DNA from: Lentzea aerocolonigenes
GTDB lineage: Bacteria > Actinomycetota > Actinomycetes > Mycobacteriales > Pseudonocardiaceae
Reading direction: 5' to 3'
Assembly: GCF_000955955.1 (NCBI RefSeq)
Contig: NZ_JYJG01000069.1
Coordinates: 20,271 to 84,270 of the forward strand
Length of the DNA: 64,000 bases
Positions within the stretch are counted from its first letter, which is position 1; each line of letters begins with the position of its first letter. A program made the position numbers and the translations under genes. Below, one piece after another: positions 50,868 through 60,251 of the stretch. The notes beneath the pieces are model-generated. The model did not search any database and had not been told where the DNA came from. It saw nothing but the letters and a program-made list of their open reading frames with translations.

Positions 50868-52012
50868 GGCTGGTGTCCGTTGTTGGACGTGCCGAACGCC
50901 GACTGACGCGCCGAGGACCGGTCGATCTGCCAGCGACCGGTGTCGGTCGCCTTCGCCCCGGTCTGCTCCCGCTGCGCCAGCTCCTCGTGCAGCTGCTGCA
51001 GCAGGGCCCGCTCCCGTTCGCTCAGGTTCGCGTCGACGGACGACGGCTCCGGCGTCTCGGCCAGCGCGGCCTGCAGGGCGGCCAGCTCGTCCGGCTTCAG
51101 CTCCGTGGTCACCTCGGCCCGGTTGATCGGCATGGGCTCCGGCAGGGCCTCGATCTCCGGCTCGGCCGGGGCCATCGAGATCCGCTTCACGGGCTTCGGC
51201 GGGAACGGCTGAGAGCCCTCCAGCGCCGTCGTGTTGTTCGTGCGGGTGCGACGTGAGCCGGTCTTCTCCTCCACTGGCTCCGGCGCCGGTGTCGGCTCGG
51301 CCACCGGCGCCGGAGCGGGAAGTTCTTCTGACTGGTCGAACCAGGCAGCGGTCGGCTCGTGGGCCATCGCCGGCGCGCTGGGCGGCGGAGGCGGAGCCGA
51401 GACGGGCGCTCCCGAGATCGGCACCGCACGCGACGCCGTCACCGCGGAGGCGTGGTAGTCGCTGAGCTGCGTGCCGACGGTCAGAACCTCGACGGAAGCA
51501 CGGATGCCCGCCTTCCGAAGCACCGCGTCGATTCGGTACGAGGTCGCGGGCGCGAAGCCCTGCGGACCGATGTCCACGAGCACCACGCGCTGCGGCAGCG
51601 GACCCGGCGTGGAGCCAGCCGGGGACGAACGCCAGACGCAGCGCACCGAGCGGATGTCCGGCAGCACAGACACCGCGCGGGTCAGCACGCCCTCGAGGTC
51701 CGCGGCCGGGTCGTGCTCCGCGGTGAAGCGGTGGCGCACGAACGGCAGCACCTCGACGACCGGCAGGCGGTCGGTCAGCGCCGCGTCGGAACGCACCTCG
51801 TGCAGCGCCCATGTGATGGCTGCTCTCTCGTCCGGCAGCACCGGGATGCTGCCCGCGAGAAGAGTGCCGACGAGCAGCTCGACCGCCCGGTCGAGCTCTC
51901 CGACGGCGAGGAACTCTCGTGCCTGAGACAGGGCGTCGTCATCAACGCGCCCGGCCATCGACAGCAGGAGATCGTGGAGACGGACCGGCAGGCCGACACC
52001 GTCGTTCGTCAC
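50861..52012 (-). CDS. Hypothetical protein with Pro-rich linker, paralogue of the next gene
   Basis: About 383 aa. The N-terminal 180 residues are alpha/beta (LLLSMAGRVDDDALSQAREF; VRCVWRSSPAGSTPGPL) and match the neighbouring 200-aa protein. A long Pro/Ala/Glu-rich low-complexity region follows, then a helical C-terminus (SERERALLQQLHEELAQRE). GTG 52012 has AAGGAG 8 nt upstream. No known function; the linker suggests a scaffold or regulator. Confidence 0.72.
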   Translation of the reverse strand: MTNDGVGLPVRLHDLLLSMAGRVDDDALSQAREFLAVGELDRAVELLVGTLLAGSIPVLPDERAAITWALHEVRSDAALTDRLPVVEVLPFVRHRFTAEHDPAADLEGVLTRAVSVLPDIRSVRCVWRSSPAGSTPGPLPQRVVLVDIGPQGFAPATSYRIDAVLRKAGIRASVEVLTVGTQLSDYHASAVTASRAVPISGAPVSAPPPPPSAPAMAHEPTAAWFDQSEELPAPAPVAEPTPAPEPVEEKTGSRRTRTNNTTALEGSQPFPPKPVKRISMAPAEPEIEALPEPMPINRAEVTTELKPDELAALQAALAETPEPSSVDANLSERERALLQQLHEELAQREQTGAKATDTGRWQIDRSSARQSAFGTSNNGHQPQ

Positions 52013-52023
52013 GTCAACTCTCC

Positions 52024-52626
52024 TTAGCTGAGCACCAGGTGCTCCTCGGACTCGGCGCCGGCGCACACCAGCTCCGATGCCGCCAGCGCCGCCCGGTGAT
52101 AGGGCGGCAGGTCGAGACCGGACGGCACGACCTCCACACAGGGGTCGTGTTCGCCCAATGCCCGCAGCACGCGCTGCAACTCGCCGGTCAGCCGGGCGTG
52201 GCCGGTGGTGGCGGCTACCAGCAGGACGCGGTTGATCCCGGAGGGACCGATGCGCCAGCAGGAGCGAACCTCACCGACCCCGTGCCGGCCTCGCAGCGTG
52301 GCACCGAGCACGACGGTCGCGGAATCCCCCATCGGCACCCGATCGGGTGATTCCGGGGAAAAGGTGTAGTCGGTGGGTGGCAGTTCGTCCAGCCCTTTGA
52401 CCGAACTGACAGCACCGGGTTCCGCCCCATAGGGCACCAGCGCGTCCTGCAAAAGGCGGAGTTCATGATCAGTCAGAGGGATGCGTCCGTGCAGCAGAGT
52501 TCGCGGCAAAGACCGCGCGAGCACCGCATACGCGTCAGAAGCCGCCCAGTCCCGGTACCGCCACAGCAGGTCGTCCGGAAGGCGTCCGGCGAGCCGCAGC
52601 AGCAGTTCGTGGCACGTGTCCGACAT
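52024..52626 (-). CDS. Hypothetical protein, short paralogue of the previous gene
   Basis: 200 aa. LLLRLAGRLPDDLLWRYRDW and LHGRIPLTDHELRLL match the N-terminal part of its neighbour; VRSCWRIGPSGINRVLLVAA also aligns. It lacks the Pro-rich linker and C-terminus. Separated by only 11 bp from the paralogue. Function unknown. Confidence 0.72.
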   Translation of the reverse strand: MSDTCHELLLRLAGRLPDDLLWRYRDWAASDAYAVLARSLPRTLLHGRIPLTDHELRLLQDALVPYGAEPGAVSSVKGLDELPPTDYTFSPESPDRVPMGDSATVVLGATLRGRHGVGEVRSCWRIGPSGINRVLLVAATTGHARLTGELQRVLRALGEHDPCVEVVPSGLDLPPYHRAALAASELVCAGAESEEHLVLS

Positions 52627-52627
52627 G

Positions 52628-53083
52628 TCACACCTCGACGATCAGTTCGATCTCCACCGGAGCGCCGATCGGCAGCTCGGCCACCCCCACGGCCGACCGG
52701 GCGTGCTTGCCCGCGTCACCGAAGATCTCGCCGAGCAGCTCCGAGGCGCCGTTCACGACACCCGGCTGGCCGGTGAAGCCCTCGGCGGAGGCTACGAAAC
52801 CGACAACTTTCACGACTCGCTTGATCGAGTCAATCCCCACGAGCGCGTGGACCGCGGCGAGAGCGTTGAGGATGCAGGTCGCGGCGTACTGCTTGGCCTC
52901 CTCCGGGGAGACCTCGGCGCCGACCTTGCCGGTGGCGGGCAGCTTGCCGTCGACGAACGGCAGCTGACCCGAGGTGAAGACCCAGGAACCGCTTTGCGTG
53001 GCCGGCACGTAGGCGGCGAGCGGGGCGGCGACGCCGGGCAGCTCGATGCCGAGCTCCTTCAGGCGGGTGCTCCAGGTGCTCAT
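52628..53083 (-). CDS. ridA: RidA-family protein (Rv3678c-like)
   Basis: 151 aa YjgF/UK114 protein. Starts MSTWSTRLKELGIELPGVAA; VFTSGQLPFVDG and ARSAVGVAELPIGAPVEIEL contain the family's substrate-site residues. RidA proteins hydrolyse reactive enamine/imine intermediates. The ATG overlaps the stop of the DUF4177 ORF by ATGA. Confidence 0.92.
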   Translation of the reverse strand: MSTWSTRLKELGIELPGVAAPLAAYVPATQSGSWVFTSGQLPFVDGKLPATGKVGAEVSPEEAKQYAATCILNALAAVHALVGIDSIKRVVKVVGFVASAEGFTGQPGVVNGASELLGEIFGDAGKHARSAVGVAELPIGAPVEIELIVEV

Positions 53084-53235
53084 GCCTTCGCCCGCTTCAG
53101 GTACGCGACGTGCTGCTCGCCGGTCGGGTTCGTCAGCACGGTGACCAGCTCCCAGCCGTCCTCGCCCCACTGGTCGAGGATCTGCTTCGTGGCGTGGATC
53201 AACAACGGCACGGTCGCGTACTCCCACTTCGTCAT
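53080..53235 (-). CDS. DUF4177-family small protein
   Basis: 51 aa, ATG 53235: MTKWEYATVPLLIHATKQIL then DQWGEDGWELVTVLTNP. The W-E-Y-x-T-V-P-L and DGWELV motifs are those of DUF4177. Coupled to ridA by ATGA. Function unknown. Confidence 0.85.
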   Translation of the reverse strand: MTKWEYATVPLLIHATKQILDQWGEDGWELVTVLTNPTGEQHVAYLKRAKA

Positions 53236-53303
53236 GCGCGGAGCCTAACTTGCCACCCGAACGACCTATGCGTGGTTCCGGCCGTTCGGACTACCTTGAT
53301 CAC

Positions 53304-53555
53304 ATGGAGACGTGGCGGATCATCGCTACCAGCCTGTTCGGGGTGGGTGGGCTGGTGATGGTGCTCGTCGCCATGGCCCAGGTACGTGATCGCAAGCACA
53401 GTCACCACGCGGACGTCGTCAAGGCCGGGCTGATCGGTCTGGTGGTCGTGGCCGTGATCACGCTCAGCATCGCGCTGTGGCTGCCGTCCGTCGTCGCCTG
53501 GGCGTTGGTCGCCGCAACCGCGATGGCCGTCTTCTTCCTCACCATGATGGATTGA
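53304..53555 (+). CDS. Small membrane protein with three hydrophobic segments
   Basis: 83 aa: WRIIATSLFGVGGLVMVLVA, then AGLIGLVVVAVITLSIALWL, then AWALVAATAMAVFFLT. TACCTT (53292-53297) is 6 nt before ATG, so the mRNA is probably leaderless. Followed by a short gap and the Get3-like pair. Function unknown. Confidence 0.7.
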   Translation: METWRIIATSLFGVGGLVMVLVAMAQVRDRKHSHHADVVKAGLIGLVVVAVITLSIALWLPSVVAWALVAATAMAVFFLTMMD

Positions 53556-53599
53556 CCGACCAGTCCACCTTCGACCGATTTCACACCTAGTCTGGACGT

Positions 53600-54592
53600 G
53601 TGACGTCGTGGACCGAGGAGCTGACCCGAGCCCGCCTGCACGTGGTCTCCGGCAAGGGTGGCACCGGGAAGACCACGATCGCCGCCGCGCTCGCCCTGGC
53701 GCTCGCCACCGGAGGCCGCCGGGTGCTGTTGATCGAGGTCGAGGGCCGGCAGGGCATCGCCCAGCTCTTCGACCGCGCCCCGCTGCCGTACTCCGAGGAA
53801 CGGATCGCGTCCGCTCCTGGCGGCGGTGAGGTCCACGCGCTCGCGATCGACGCCGAGGCCGCGCTGCTCGAGTACCTGGCGATGTTCTACAACCTGGGCT
53901 TCGCGGGCCGGACGCTGCGCAAGATGGGCGCGATCGAGTTCGCCACGACGCTCGCTCCCGGTCTGCGTGACGTGTTGCTGACCGGCAAGGTCAAGGAGTG
54001 CGTCAACCGCACCGGCAAGGACGGCCGCCACCTCTACGACGCGGTGGTGCTGGACGCGCCGCCGACCGGGCGCGTGGTCAAGTTCCTGGACGTCACGAAG
54101 GCCATGGCCGACCTCGCGAAGGTCGGTCCGATCAAGGGGCAGAGCGACGGCGTGGTGCGGTTGCTGCACTCCGGCGACACCGCGGTGCACCTGGTGGCGC
54201 TGCTGGAGGAGATGCCGGTGCGCGAGACCCTGGACGCGGTCTCCGAGCTGGACGGCGCGGATCTGCGGCCGGGCGCGGTGCTGGTCAACCGGGTCCACCC
54301 GGCGCGGCTGCCCGCCCGTTCCGTCCCGGTCGCCGCCGAGGGCAGGGTCGACTCGTCCCGCGTGCTCGCCGGGCTGAAAGCCGCTGGGCTCGATCTCGAC
54401 GAGTTCACGCTCGAAGGTTTGGTCGACGAGACCGTGGAGCACGCCATCAGGGTGCAGTCACAACAGCAGGCGATGGACCTGCTCAGCGAGTCGGACCTGC
54501 CGACCCTCGAACTGCCGGAACTGACCGACGGGGTGGACGTGGCAGCGCTGTACGAGCTGGCCGAGGTGCTGGTCGCGGCGGGTGTGCGGTGA
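53600..54592 (+). CDS. ArsA/Get3-like ATPase, first of a pair (Rv3679-like)
   Basis: 330 aa. Deviant Walker [13 protein letters not shown] with the signature lysine, and [16 protein letters not shown]. No arsenite-binding cysteines in the expected place. In M. tuberculosis this pair (BagA/BagB) forms a Get3-like complex. TAGTCT lies 6 nt before GTG 53600 (leaderless). Confidence 0.92.
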   Translation: MTSWTEELTRARLHVVSGKGGTGKTTIAAALALALATGGRRVLLIEVEGRQGIAQLFDRAPLPYSEERIASAPGGGEVHALAIDAEAALLEYLAMFYNLGFAGRTLRKMGAIEFATTLAPGLRDVLLTGKVKECVNRTGKDGRHLYDAVVLDAPPTGRVVKFLDVTKAMADLAKVGPIKGQSDGVVRLLHSGDTAVHLVALLEEMPVRETLDAVSELDGADLRPGAVLVNRVHPARLPARSVPVAAEGRVDSSRVLAGLKAAGLDLDEFTLEGLVDETVEHAIRVQSQQQAMDLLSESDLPTLELPELTDGVDVAALYELAEVLVAAGVR

Positions 54593-55716
54593 CCGAGAAG
54601 CTCGACTTCGACCCGCTGCTCGACGACCCGGCGACCCGAGTGCTGGTCTGCTGCGGATCCGGTGGCGTCGGCAAGACCACGACGGCGGCGGCGCTGGCGT
54701 TGCGGGCGGCCGAACGGGGCCGGCGCGTCGTCGTGCTGACCATCGACCCGGCCCGCAGGCTCGCGCAGTCGCTGGGCCTGCGAGAACTGGACAACCATCC
54801 GCGCGAAGTCGTCGTCGAGGGCTTCGAGCCCAAGGGCGAGCTGTTCGCGATGATGCTGGACATGCGTCGCACGTTCGACGACATGGTGCTGACCCACGCG
54901 GGCCGCGACCGGGCCGACCAGATCCTGTCGAACCCCTTCTACCAGACCATTTCCTCGTCGTTCTCCGGCACGCAGGAGTACATGGCGATGGAGAAGCTGG
55001 GCCAGCTGGTGGCGCAGGACGAGTGGGACCTGATCATCGTCGACACCCCGCCGTCGCGATCGGCGCTCGACTTCCTGGACGCGCCGCAGCGGTTGTCGAC
55101 GGTGCTCGACGGCAGGTTCATCCGCATGCTCTCGGCTCCCGCGCGGGCGAGCGGCCGAGGGCTGCTCAAGATCGTCGGAACCGGTTTCAGCCTTTTCACA
55201 CGCGCGGTGTCGACGATCGTCGGCGGCCAGCTGTTGCAGGACGCGTCAACTTTCGTCCAGGCGTTCGACAGCATGTTCGGCGGATTCCGCGAACGCGCCC
55301 AGCGCACGTACGAGCTGCTCCGCTCACCGGGCACCGGATTTGTCGTGGTGGCGGCGGCGGAACCGGACGCATTGCGCGAGGCGAGCTATTTCGTTGAGCG
55401 GCTCAGCGCGGAGAACATGCCGTTGTGCGGGCTCGTCGCGAACAGGACTCACCCCGTCATCGCGACGGACCTGCCCGCGGCCAACGCGCTCACCGCGGCG
55501 GACGATCTGGACCGCACCGGTGACGCGCCGCTCGCTGCGGCAGTGCTCAGGCTGCATGCGGACCGGGTAGCAGTCGCCGATCGGGAAAGGCGACTGCTGG
55601 CCCGGTTCACACGTGCTCACCCCGGTGTTGCGCTGGTCGGCGTGCCCGCGTTGCCCGCGGACGTGCACGACCTTGACGGCCTCCGAGAGATAGGCCGGCG
55701 CCTCGCCGGGGAGTAA
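54589..55716 (+). CDS. ArsA/Get3-like ATPase, second of a pair (Rv3680-like)
   Basis: 375 aa. Walker A is [13 protein letters not shown], with Ser in place of the signature lysine of the first protein. [16 protein letters not shown] is switch II. Coupled by GTGA to its partner. The asymmetric P-loops suggest that the pair works as a heteromer with unequal ATPase sites. Confidence 0.92.
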   Translation: MTEKLDFDPLLDDPATRVLVCCGSGGVGKTTTAAALALRAAERGRRVVVLTIDPARRLAQSLGLRELDNHPREVVVEGFEPKGELFAMMLDMRRTFDDMVLTHAGRDRADQILSNPFYQTISSSFSGTQEYMAMEKLGQLVAQDEWDLIIVDTPPSRSALDFLDAPQRLSTVLDGRFIRMLSAPARASGRGLLKIVGTGFSLFTRAVSTIVGGQLLQDASTFVQAFDSMFGGFRERAQRTYELLRSPGTGFVVVAAAEPDALREASYFVERLSAENMPLCGLVANRTHPVIATDLPAANALTAADDLDRTGDAPLAAAVLRLHADRVAVADRERRLLARFTRAHPGVALVGVPALPADVHDLDGLREIGRRLAGE

Positions 55717-55719
55717 CCG

Positions 55720-56019
55720 TTACCCGACTCGGGTGTCTTCGAGGTGCTCTTGACGTGCGTTGTCGAGCAGCTCGAACCACGAGTCGACGTCCGGACGGCG
55801 GCGCAGCAGAGCACGGCGTTCGCGCTCGGTCATGCCTCCCCAGACCCCGAACTCGATCTTGTTGTCCAGCGCTTCGGCCAGGCATTCCATGCGCACTGGG
55901 CAACCCAGGCACACGAGCTTCGCCTTGCGCTGCTCCGCACCTCGGACGAAGAGCTGATCCGGCTCCTCATCTCGGCACGAAGCGTTGATACGCCAATCCC
56001 CCTGGTTCATATCCCCCAC
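55720..56019 (-). CDS. whiB4: WhiB-family Fe-S regulator (WhiB4 type)
   Basis: 99 aa. Four cysteines: ASCRDEEPD, then LVCLGCPVRMECLAEALD (C-x-x-C-x5-C), which bind a 4Fe-4S cluster. GVWGGMTERERRALLRRR is the WhiB turn and basic tail. Position between the Get3-like pair and ponA2 matches Rv3681c (whiB4), a redox-responsive regulator. Transcribed away from ponA2. Confidence 0.93.
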   Translation of the reverse strand: MGDMNQGDWRINASCRDEEPDQLFVRGAEQRKAKLVCLGCPVRMECLAEALDNKIEFGVWGGMTERERRALLRRRPDVDSWFELLDNARQEHLEDTRVG

Positions 56020-56247
56020 TCCTCAGTGCTGTCCAAATGTGGAAATCCGCCACACCCCTGCCACGGATGCCGTAGCGTTCGAGCCACGGCTGCATTCCTT
56101 GGACGTTGACGGACTGTAGTGCCGTTCGGTTCCACGTCCAACCCTGGGCCACCGAGTTGTTACCTGTCTTGCGTATGTCTACTCATGCTGAGTAACGGCC
56201 CTTACTGATCACCTTCACCCGTTCGTGTACGGCGTACGCTGACCCGC

Positions 56248-58701
56248 GTGCGAGTCAGGAATGGCGTGCTCAAGATGCTCGGCCTGTGCCTGCTGGCTGG
56301 GGTTCTCCTCGCCGGCATGCTGTTCCCCGTCGTGGGTGCGACAGGCCTGGTGTCCAACCGCGCCAGCGACACCGTGGACAGCATCTCCGCAGACCTCGTG
56401 ACCACGGATCCTCCGTTGATCACCACGGTCACCGACAAGGACGGGCTGCCGATCGCGTACCTGTTCGACCAGTACAGAGTCCTGACACCGCCCGAGAAGA
56501 TCTCGCCGACCATGAAGGCGGCGCTGATCTCGGTCGAGGACCGCCGGTTCTACGAGCACCAGGGCGTGGACTGGAAGGGCACCATCCGCGCCGGGCTGAC
56601 GAACCAGGTCAGCGGCTCGGTGTCGCAGGGCGCGTCCACCCTGACCCAGCAGTACGTCAAGAACTACCTGGTCCACGTCGTGGCGCGGAACAACAAGCTG
56701 GAGCAGGCCAAGGCGCAGGAGCAGACCATCGCGCGCAAGATGCGCGAGGCCCGGATCTCCTTGCAGCTGGAGCGAAAGCTCGGCAAGGAGGAGATCCTCG
56801 CCCGCTACCTGAACGTCGTTCCATTCGGATCGACGATTTACGGCATCGCGGCGGCGTCGCAGGCTTACTTCGGCACGACTCCCGACAAGTTGACGGTTCC
56901 TCAGGCGGCGATGCTCGCCGGAATGGTGAACAGCCCGTCAGCACTCGACCCCGAAGCGTATCCGGACAAAGCGCTGGAGCGGCGCAACAAAGTGATCGAC
57001 AGGATGGTCGAGAACGACAAGCTCTCGCGCGATGCCGGTGAGGCCGCGAAGAAGGAAGGACTGGGACTGCAGAACCCGGTTCGCACGCCTCCGAACGGTT
57101 GTGTCGGCGCCGGTCCGGAAAACGGTTTCTTCTGCTCGTACGTCGTGAACTACTTGCAGCGTGCGGGTTTCAGCGAGGAGCAGCTGCGCACCGGCGGTTA
57201 CACCATTCAGACCACTTTGGACAGAACGGTCACCTCGCAGGCGAAGGCGGCTGCCGAGGCGGGCGTGGCCAAGAACAACGACGGCATCGCGAACACGATG
57301 GCCGTCGTGAGGCCCGGCAAGGAGCGCCACGAGGTGCTGGCGCTGGTCGCGAACCGCGACTACGGCCTGAAGGCGGACCAGAACCAGACGACGTTCGACC
57401 TGCCCAGCGGTGTGGAGAACAAGTTCGGCGCGGGTTCGGTCTACAAGGTCTTCACGGCCGCGGCGGCGCTGGAGAAGGGCATGGGCATCGAGAACGTCAT
57501 GGCGACGCCCACCCACCACGTCTCCAAGGTCTTCAAGGGTGGTGCGCAGCGCTGCCCGAGCACCGGCGAGCCCGGCACCCGCTGGTACTGCCTGTCGAAC
57601 TTCGACGGCAGCTACCCGTCGTCGATGTCGCTGCAGCAGGCGCTCGCGACCTCGCCGAACACCGGCTTCGTGATCCTCGAGGAGCAGACCGGCATGGACG
57701 CGGTCGTCGACATGGCCTCGCGCCTGGGCATGCGCGAGACGATGGCGACGAACCTCCAGGGCACCCGGCCGGACCCGAAGGCCAAGGACAAGCAGAACCG
57801 CATCTCGCAGACCGAGTTCTACAAGCAGAACGGCGGCAACGCCTCCTTCACGCTGTCGCCGGCGCCGGTGTCCACTCTGGAGCTCGCGAACGTCGCCGCG
57901 ACCATCGTGAGCGGCGGCAAGTGGTGCCCGCCGACGCCCATCGCCAAGGTGCTCGACCGCAACCAGAAGGCCGTACCGGTCAACGAGGCGCCGTGCGAGC
58001 AGGTCGTGGCGGAGGGTCTCGCGAACGGTCTCGCCACCGGCATGAGCAAGGACGACCAGGGCAACGGCACCGCCGCGGCCGCCGCCCGTGCCGCCAAGTG
58101 GACCCGCCCGATGATCGCCAAGACGGGCACCACCGAGGAGTACAAGTCGGCGGCGTTCATCGGCGCGACCCCGGACTTCGCGGGCGCCGTGCAGACGTTC
58201 AACGACGGCACCTCGCCACGCCCGATCTGCCTGGCCGGTGCCGGCCAGCCGCGACTGTGCGGCGGCGGCAACATCTTCGGCGGCACGATCCCGGCGAAGA
58301 CCTGGTTCGACACGATGACGAAGGTGCACGGGTCGATCCCGGTCTCGAACCTGCCCCCGGTCGAGCCGCGCTACCTCAAGGGCGGCAAGGAGATCCAGGT
58401 TCCGGACGTGGTGGGCCGGCAGGCCAACGACGCCACCCGGATCCTGGAGCAGGCCGGCTACAAGGTGAGCCAGCAGACGGTCAACTCCGAGCAGCCGAAG
58501 GGCACGGTCGTGAGCCAGACGCCGCGCGGCAACGCGTTGCGCGGCACGATCATCACGCTCTCGGTGAGCTCCGGTTACGTGCCGCCGCCGGTGGCGACGG
58601 AACCGCCGAACAGCAACCCGAACCAGCCGCCGCCCAACCCCGGCAACCCGAACGAGCCGCCACCGATCACGATTCCGACCGAGCCTGGCGAACCTCGTTA
58701 G
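56248..58701 (+). CDS. ponA2: Bifunctional penicillin-binding protein with PASTA domain
   Basis: 817 aa class A PBP. Anchor MLGLCLLAGVLLAGMLFPVV, GT51 motifs ISVEDRRFYEHQGVDWKG and GASTLTQQYVKN, transpeptidase motifs GSVYKVF (S-x-x-K), SPNT (S-x-N) and AKTGTT (K-T-G). One PASTA domain begins IQVPDVVGRQANDATRILEQ, and a Pro-rich tail follows. Matches PonA2 (Rv3682). Its stop codon is the first triplet of a 108-nt hairpin. Confidence 0.96.
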   Translation: MRVRNGVLKMLGLCLLAGVLLAGMLFPVVGATGLVSNRASDTVDSISADLVTTDPPLITTVTDKDGLPIAYLFDQYRVLTPPEKISPTMKAALISVEDRRFYEHQGVDWKGTIRAGLTNQVSGSVSQGASTLTQQYVKNYLVHVVARNNKLEQAKAQEQTIARKMREARISLQLERKLGKEEILARYLNVVPFGSTIYGIAAASQAYFGTTPDKLTVPQAAMLAGMVNSPSALDPEAYPDKALERRNKVIDRMVENDKLSRDAGEAAKKEGLGLQNPVRTPPNGCVGAGPENGFFCSYVVNYLQRAGFSEEQLRTGGYTIQTTLDRTVTSQAKAAAEAGVAKNNDGIANTMAVVRPGKERHEVLALVANRDYGLKADQNQTTFDLPSGVENKFGAGSVYKVFTAAAALEKGMGIENVMATPTHHVSKVFKGGAQRCPSTGEPGTRWYCLSNFDGSYPSSMSLQQALATSPNTGFVILEEQTGMDAVVDMASRLGMRETMATNLQGTRPDPKAKDKQNRISQTEFYKQNGGNASFTLSPAPVSTLELANVAATIVSGGKWCPPTPIAKVLDRNQKAVPVNEAPCEQVVAEGLANGLATGMSKDDQGNGTAAAAARAAKWTRPMIAKTGTTEEYKSAAFIGATPDFAGAVQTFNDGTSPRPICLAGAGQPRLCGGGNIFGGTIPAKTWFDTMTKVHGSIPVSNLPPVEPRYLKGGKEIQVPDVVGRQANDATRILEQAGYKVSQQTVNSEQPKGTVVSQTPRGNALRGTIITLSVSSGYVPPPVATEPPNSNPNQPPPNPGNPNEPPPITIPTEPGEPR

Positions 58702-58806
58702 TGCTGTGGCCGTCAACCTTTGCCCCGTATTCGGTGCTCAGACCGGTGCCGCGAGGCGCCCTGCTGAGTGCCGAAGACGCGGCGAAGGTTGGCGGTCGCA
58801 GCACTA
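58699..58806. terminator. 108-nt extended hairpin between convergent genes
   Basis: Arms 58699-58741 and 58764-58806 are 43 nt each: 35 Watson-Crick pairs, 6 G-U pairs and 2 mismatches in the rightward RNA. The inner loop forms a further GGTGCC/GGCGCC stem with a GCGA (GNRA) tetraloop. The arms begin exactly at the TAG of ponA2 and end exactly at the TAG of the GntR gene. A bidirectional terminator is the simplest reading. Confidence 0.7.
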
Positions 58807-59451
58807 GAGCATGGCTTCGAGGCGCTGGACGCTGGCGTCGATGTGGTTTCGGATCTCGGCGACCGCCTTGTCGCGGTCGCCGGATCTGATCGCGTCGAGG
58901 ATCACCTGGTGCTCGACGACGACCTCCTCCGGCTTCTCCTCCTTGGTGAGCACGGTGAGGTAGAAGCGCAGCTCCTTGGTCAGGCCGGCGAAGAACTCGT
59001 CGAGGCGTGAGCTGTCGAGCAGTTCGACGATCCTCTGGTGGAACACGAGGTCTTTGTCGACGATCTCGCCCGTGTCCCCGGTCTTGGTGGCCTTGACCAG
59101 CTCATCGAACGCTGTGGTGATCGCGTCGAGCTGCTTTGAGCTCGGTGTGCGGGCCGCCGCGGCCGTTTCGAGGCGTTCGCGGGCGGTGTAGAGGGCCTCG
59201 ACGTTCTCTTTCGTCGGAGCGATGACGACGGCGCCGCGGTTGACCTCGTAGCGCACGAGACCGGTCAGCTCCAGGATGCGGACGGCCTCGCGGATGGTGT
59301 TGCGCGCGACGCCCAGTTCGGCCGCGATCGCGCTCTCCCTGAGCCTGTCACCAGGGCCGAAAGCCCCGGCCATGATCCGTTCGGAGAGGCCGTCGGCGAG
59401 CTGCTGCGCCGTGGTGGTACGGCGCACTTCGAGGCCGTCGAGGGCTGACAT
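58804..59451 (-). CDS. GntR/FadR-family regulator
   Basis: 215 aa. HTH AIAAELGVARNTIREAVRIL, then an FCD domain (ARERLETAAAARTP; FHQRIVELLDSSRL; HQVILDAIRSGD). Divergent from the haloacid-dehalogenase gene with overlapping palindromes between, so it probably controls it and itself. Effector unknown. Confidence 0.9.
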   Translation of the reverse strand: MSALDGLEVRRTTTAQQLADGLSERIMAGAFGPGDRLRESAIAAELGVARNTIREAVRILELTGLVRYEVNRGAVVIAPTKENVEALYTARERLETAAAARTPSSKQLDAITTAFDELVKATKTGDTGEIVDKDLVFHQRIVELLDSSRLDEFFAGLTKELRFYLTVLTKEEKPEEVVVEHQVILDAIRSGDRDKAVAEIRNHIDASVQRLEAML

Positions 59452-59475
59452 GTGGCCAGTTTAACCGGTTGCCCT

Positions 59476-59498
59476 ACAGTTGAACTGTACTACAGTTC
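59476..59498. promoter_or_regulatory. Overlapping palindromes, likely GntR operator
   Basis: ACAGTT-G-AACTGT (59476-59488) and GAACTGT-ACT-ACAGTTC (59482-59498) share one arm, in the 53-bp gap between the divergent GntR and dehalogenase genes. Confidence 0.65.
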
Positions 59499-59504
59499 GT
59501 TCTC

Positions 59505-60212
59505 ATGGACCTCACCAAGTTCCAGGCGCTCAGCTTCGATTGCTACGGCACGCTCATCGACTGGGAGAGCGGTCTCGCCGCGGTGCTCTCGCCTTGGGCG
59601 CGCTCCGAGGGGCTCTCGCTGTCCGACGAGGAGTTGCTGCTCGCGTACAGCTCGCACGAAGCGGCCGTGGAGGCGGAGACACCATTCCGGCTGTACCCGG
59701 ACGTGCTCGCGGAGGCGTTCCGGCGGACCGGTGCGGAGCTGGGGCGCTCGGTGAGCCCGGAGTGGGCCGCGCGGCTCGGTGCGTCCGTACCGGACTGGCC
59801 CGCGTTCCCCGACTCGGCGGATGCGTTGGCGCGCTTGGCTTCCCGCTACCAGCTGATCATTCTGTCCAATGTGCACCGGGACGGGTTCGCGGGCAGCAAC
59901 CGGCATCTGCGCGGCGACTTCGCGGCGATCATCACGGCGGAGGACGTCGGCGGGTACAAGCCCGCGGAGAACCACTTCCGGGCGCTGGACGCGACGCTCG
60001 ACTCGTTGGGCATCGAGCGTTCGGGGCTGCTGCACGTGGCGCAGAGCCTGTTCCACGACCACGTTCCGGCCCGTCGTGAGGGACTGCCGTCCGTGTGGAT
60101 CAACCGGCGGCGCGACAAGCCCGGCTGGGGCGCGACGCCGCAGCCGGCCGGTGACTTCAGCTACGACCTGGAGTTCGGGTCGATGCGCGAGTTCGCGGAC
60201 GCAGTGGTCTAA
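59505..60212 (+). CDS. Haloacid dehalogenase type II family hydrolase
   Basis: 235 aa HAD protein. Motif I LSFDCYGTLIDWESG (nucleophile Asp), motif II LIILSNVHRDGF, motif III lysine GGYKPAENHF, then HVAQSLFHDHVPA, typical of type II (S)-2-haloacid dehalogenase-like proteins. Substrate unknown. Ends at a strong terminator. Confidence 0.88.
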   Translation: MDLTKFQALSFDCYGTLIDWESGLAAVLSPWARSEGLSLSDEELLLAYSSHEAAVEAETPFRLYPDVLAEAFRRTGAELGRSVSPEWAARLGASVPDWPAFPDSADALARLASRYQLIILSNVHRDGFAGSNRHLRGDFAAIITAEDVGGYKPAENHFRALDATLDSLGIERSGLLHVAQSLFHDHVPARREGLPSVWINRRRDKPGWGATPQPAGDFSYDLEFGSMREFADAVV

Positions 60213-60218
60213 CTGTGG

Positions 60219-60247
60219 GTGCCGCAGCGGTTTCGCCGCTGCGGCAC
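60219..60247. terminator. Bidirectional terminator between dehalogenase and yqeY genes
   Basis: GTGCCGCAGCGG, TTTCG, CCGCTGCGGCAC: perfect 12-bp stem, 5-nt loop, between two convergent genes. Confidence 0.88.
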
Positions 60248-60251
60248 AACG

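Noticed and set aside
49788..51812. Long leftward frame covering the MBL gene and the next gene
   Set aside because: Out of frame with both supported genes; composition is that of a GC-rich shadow.
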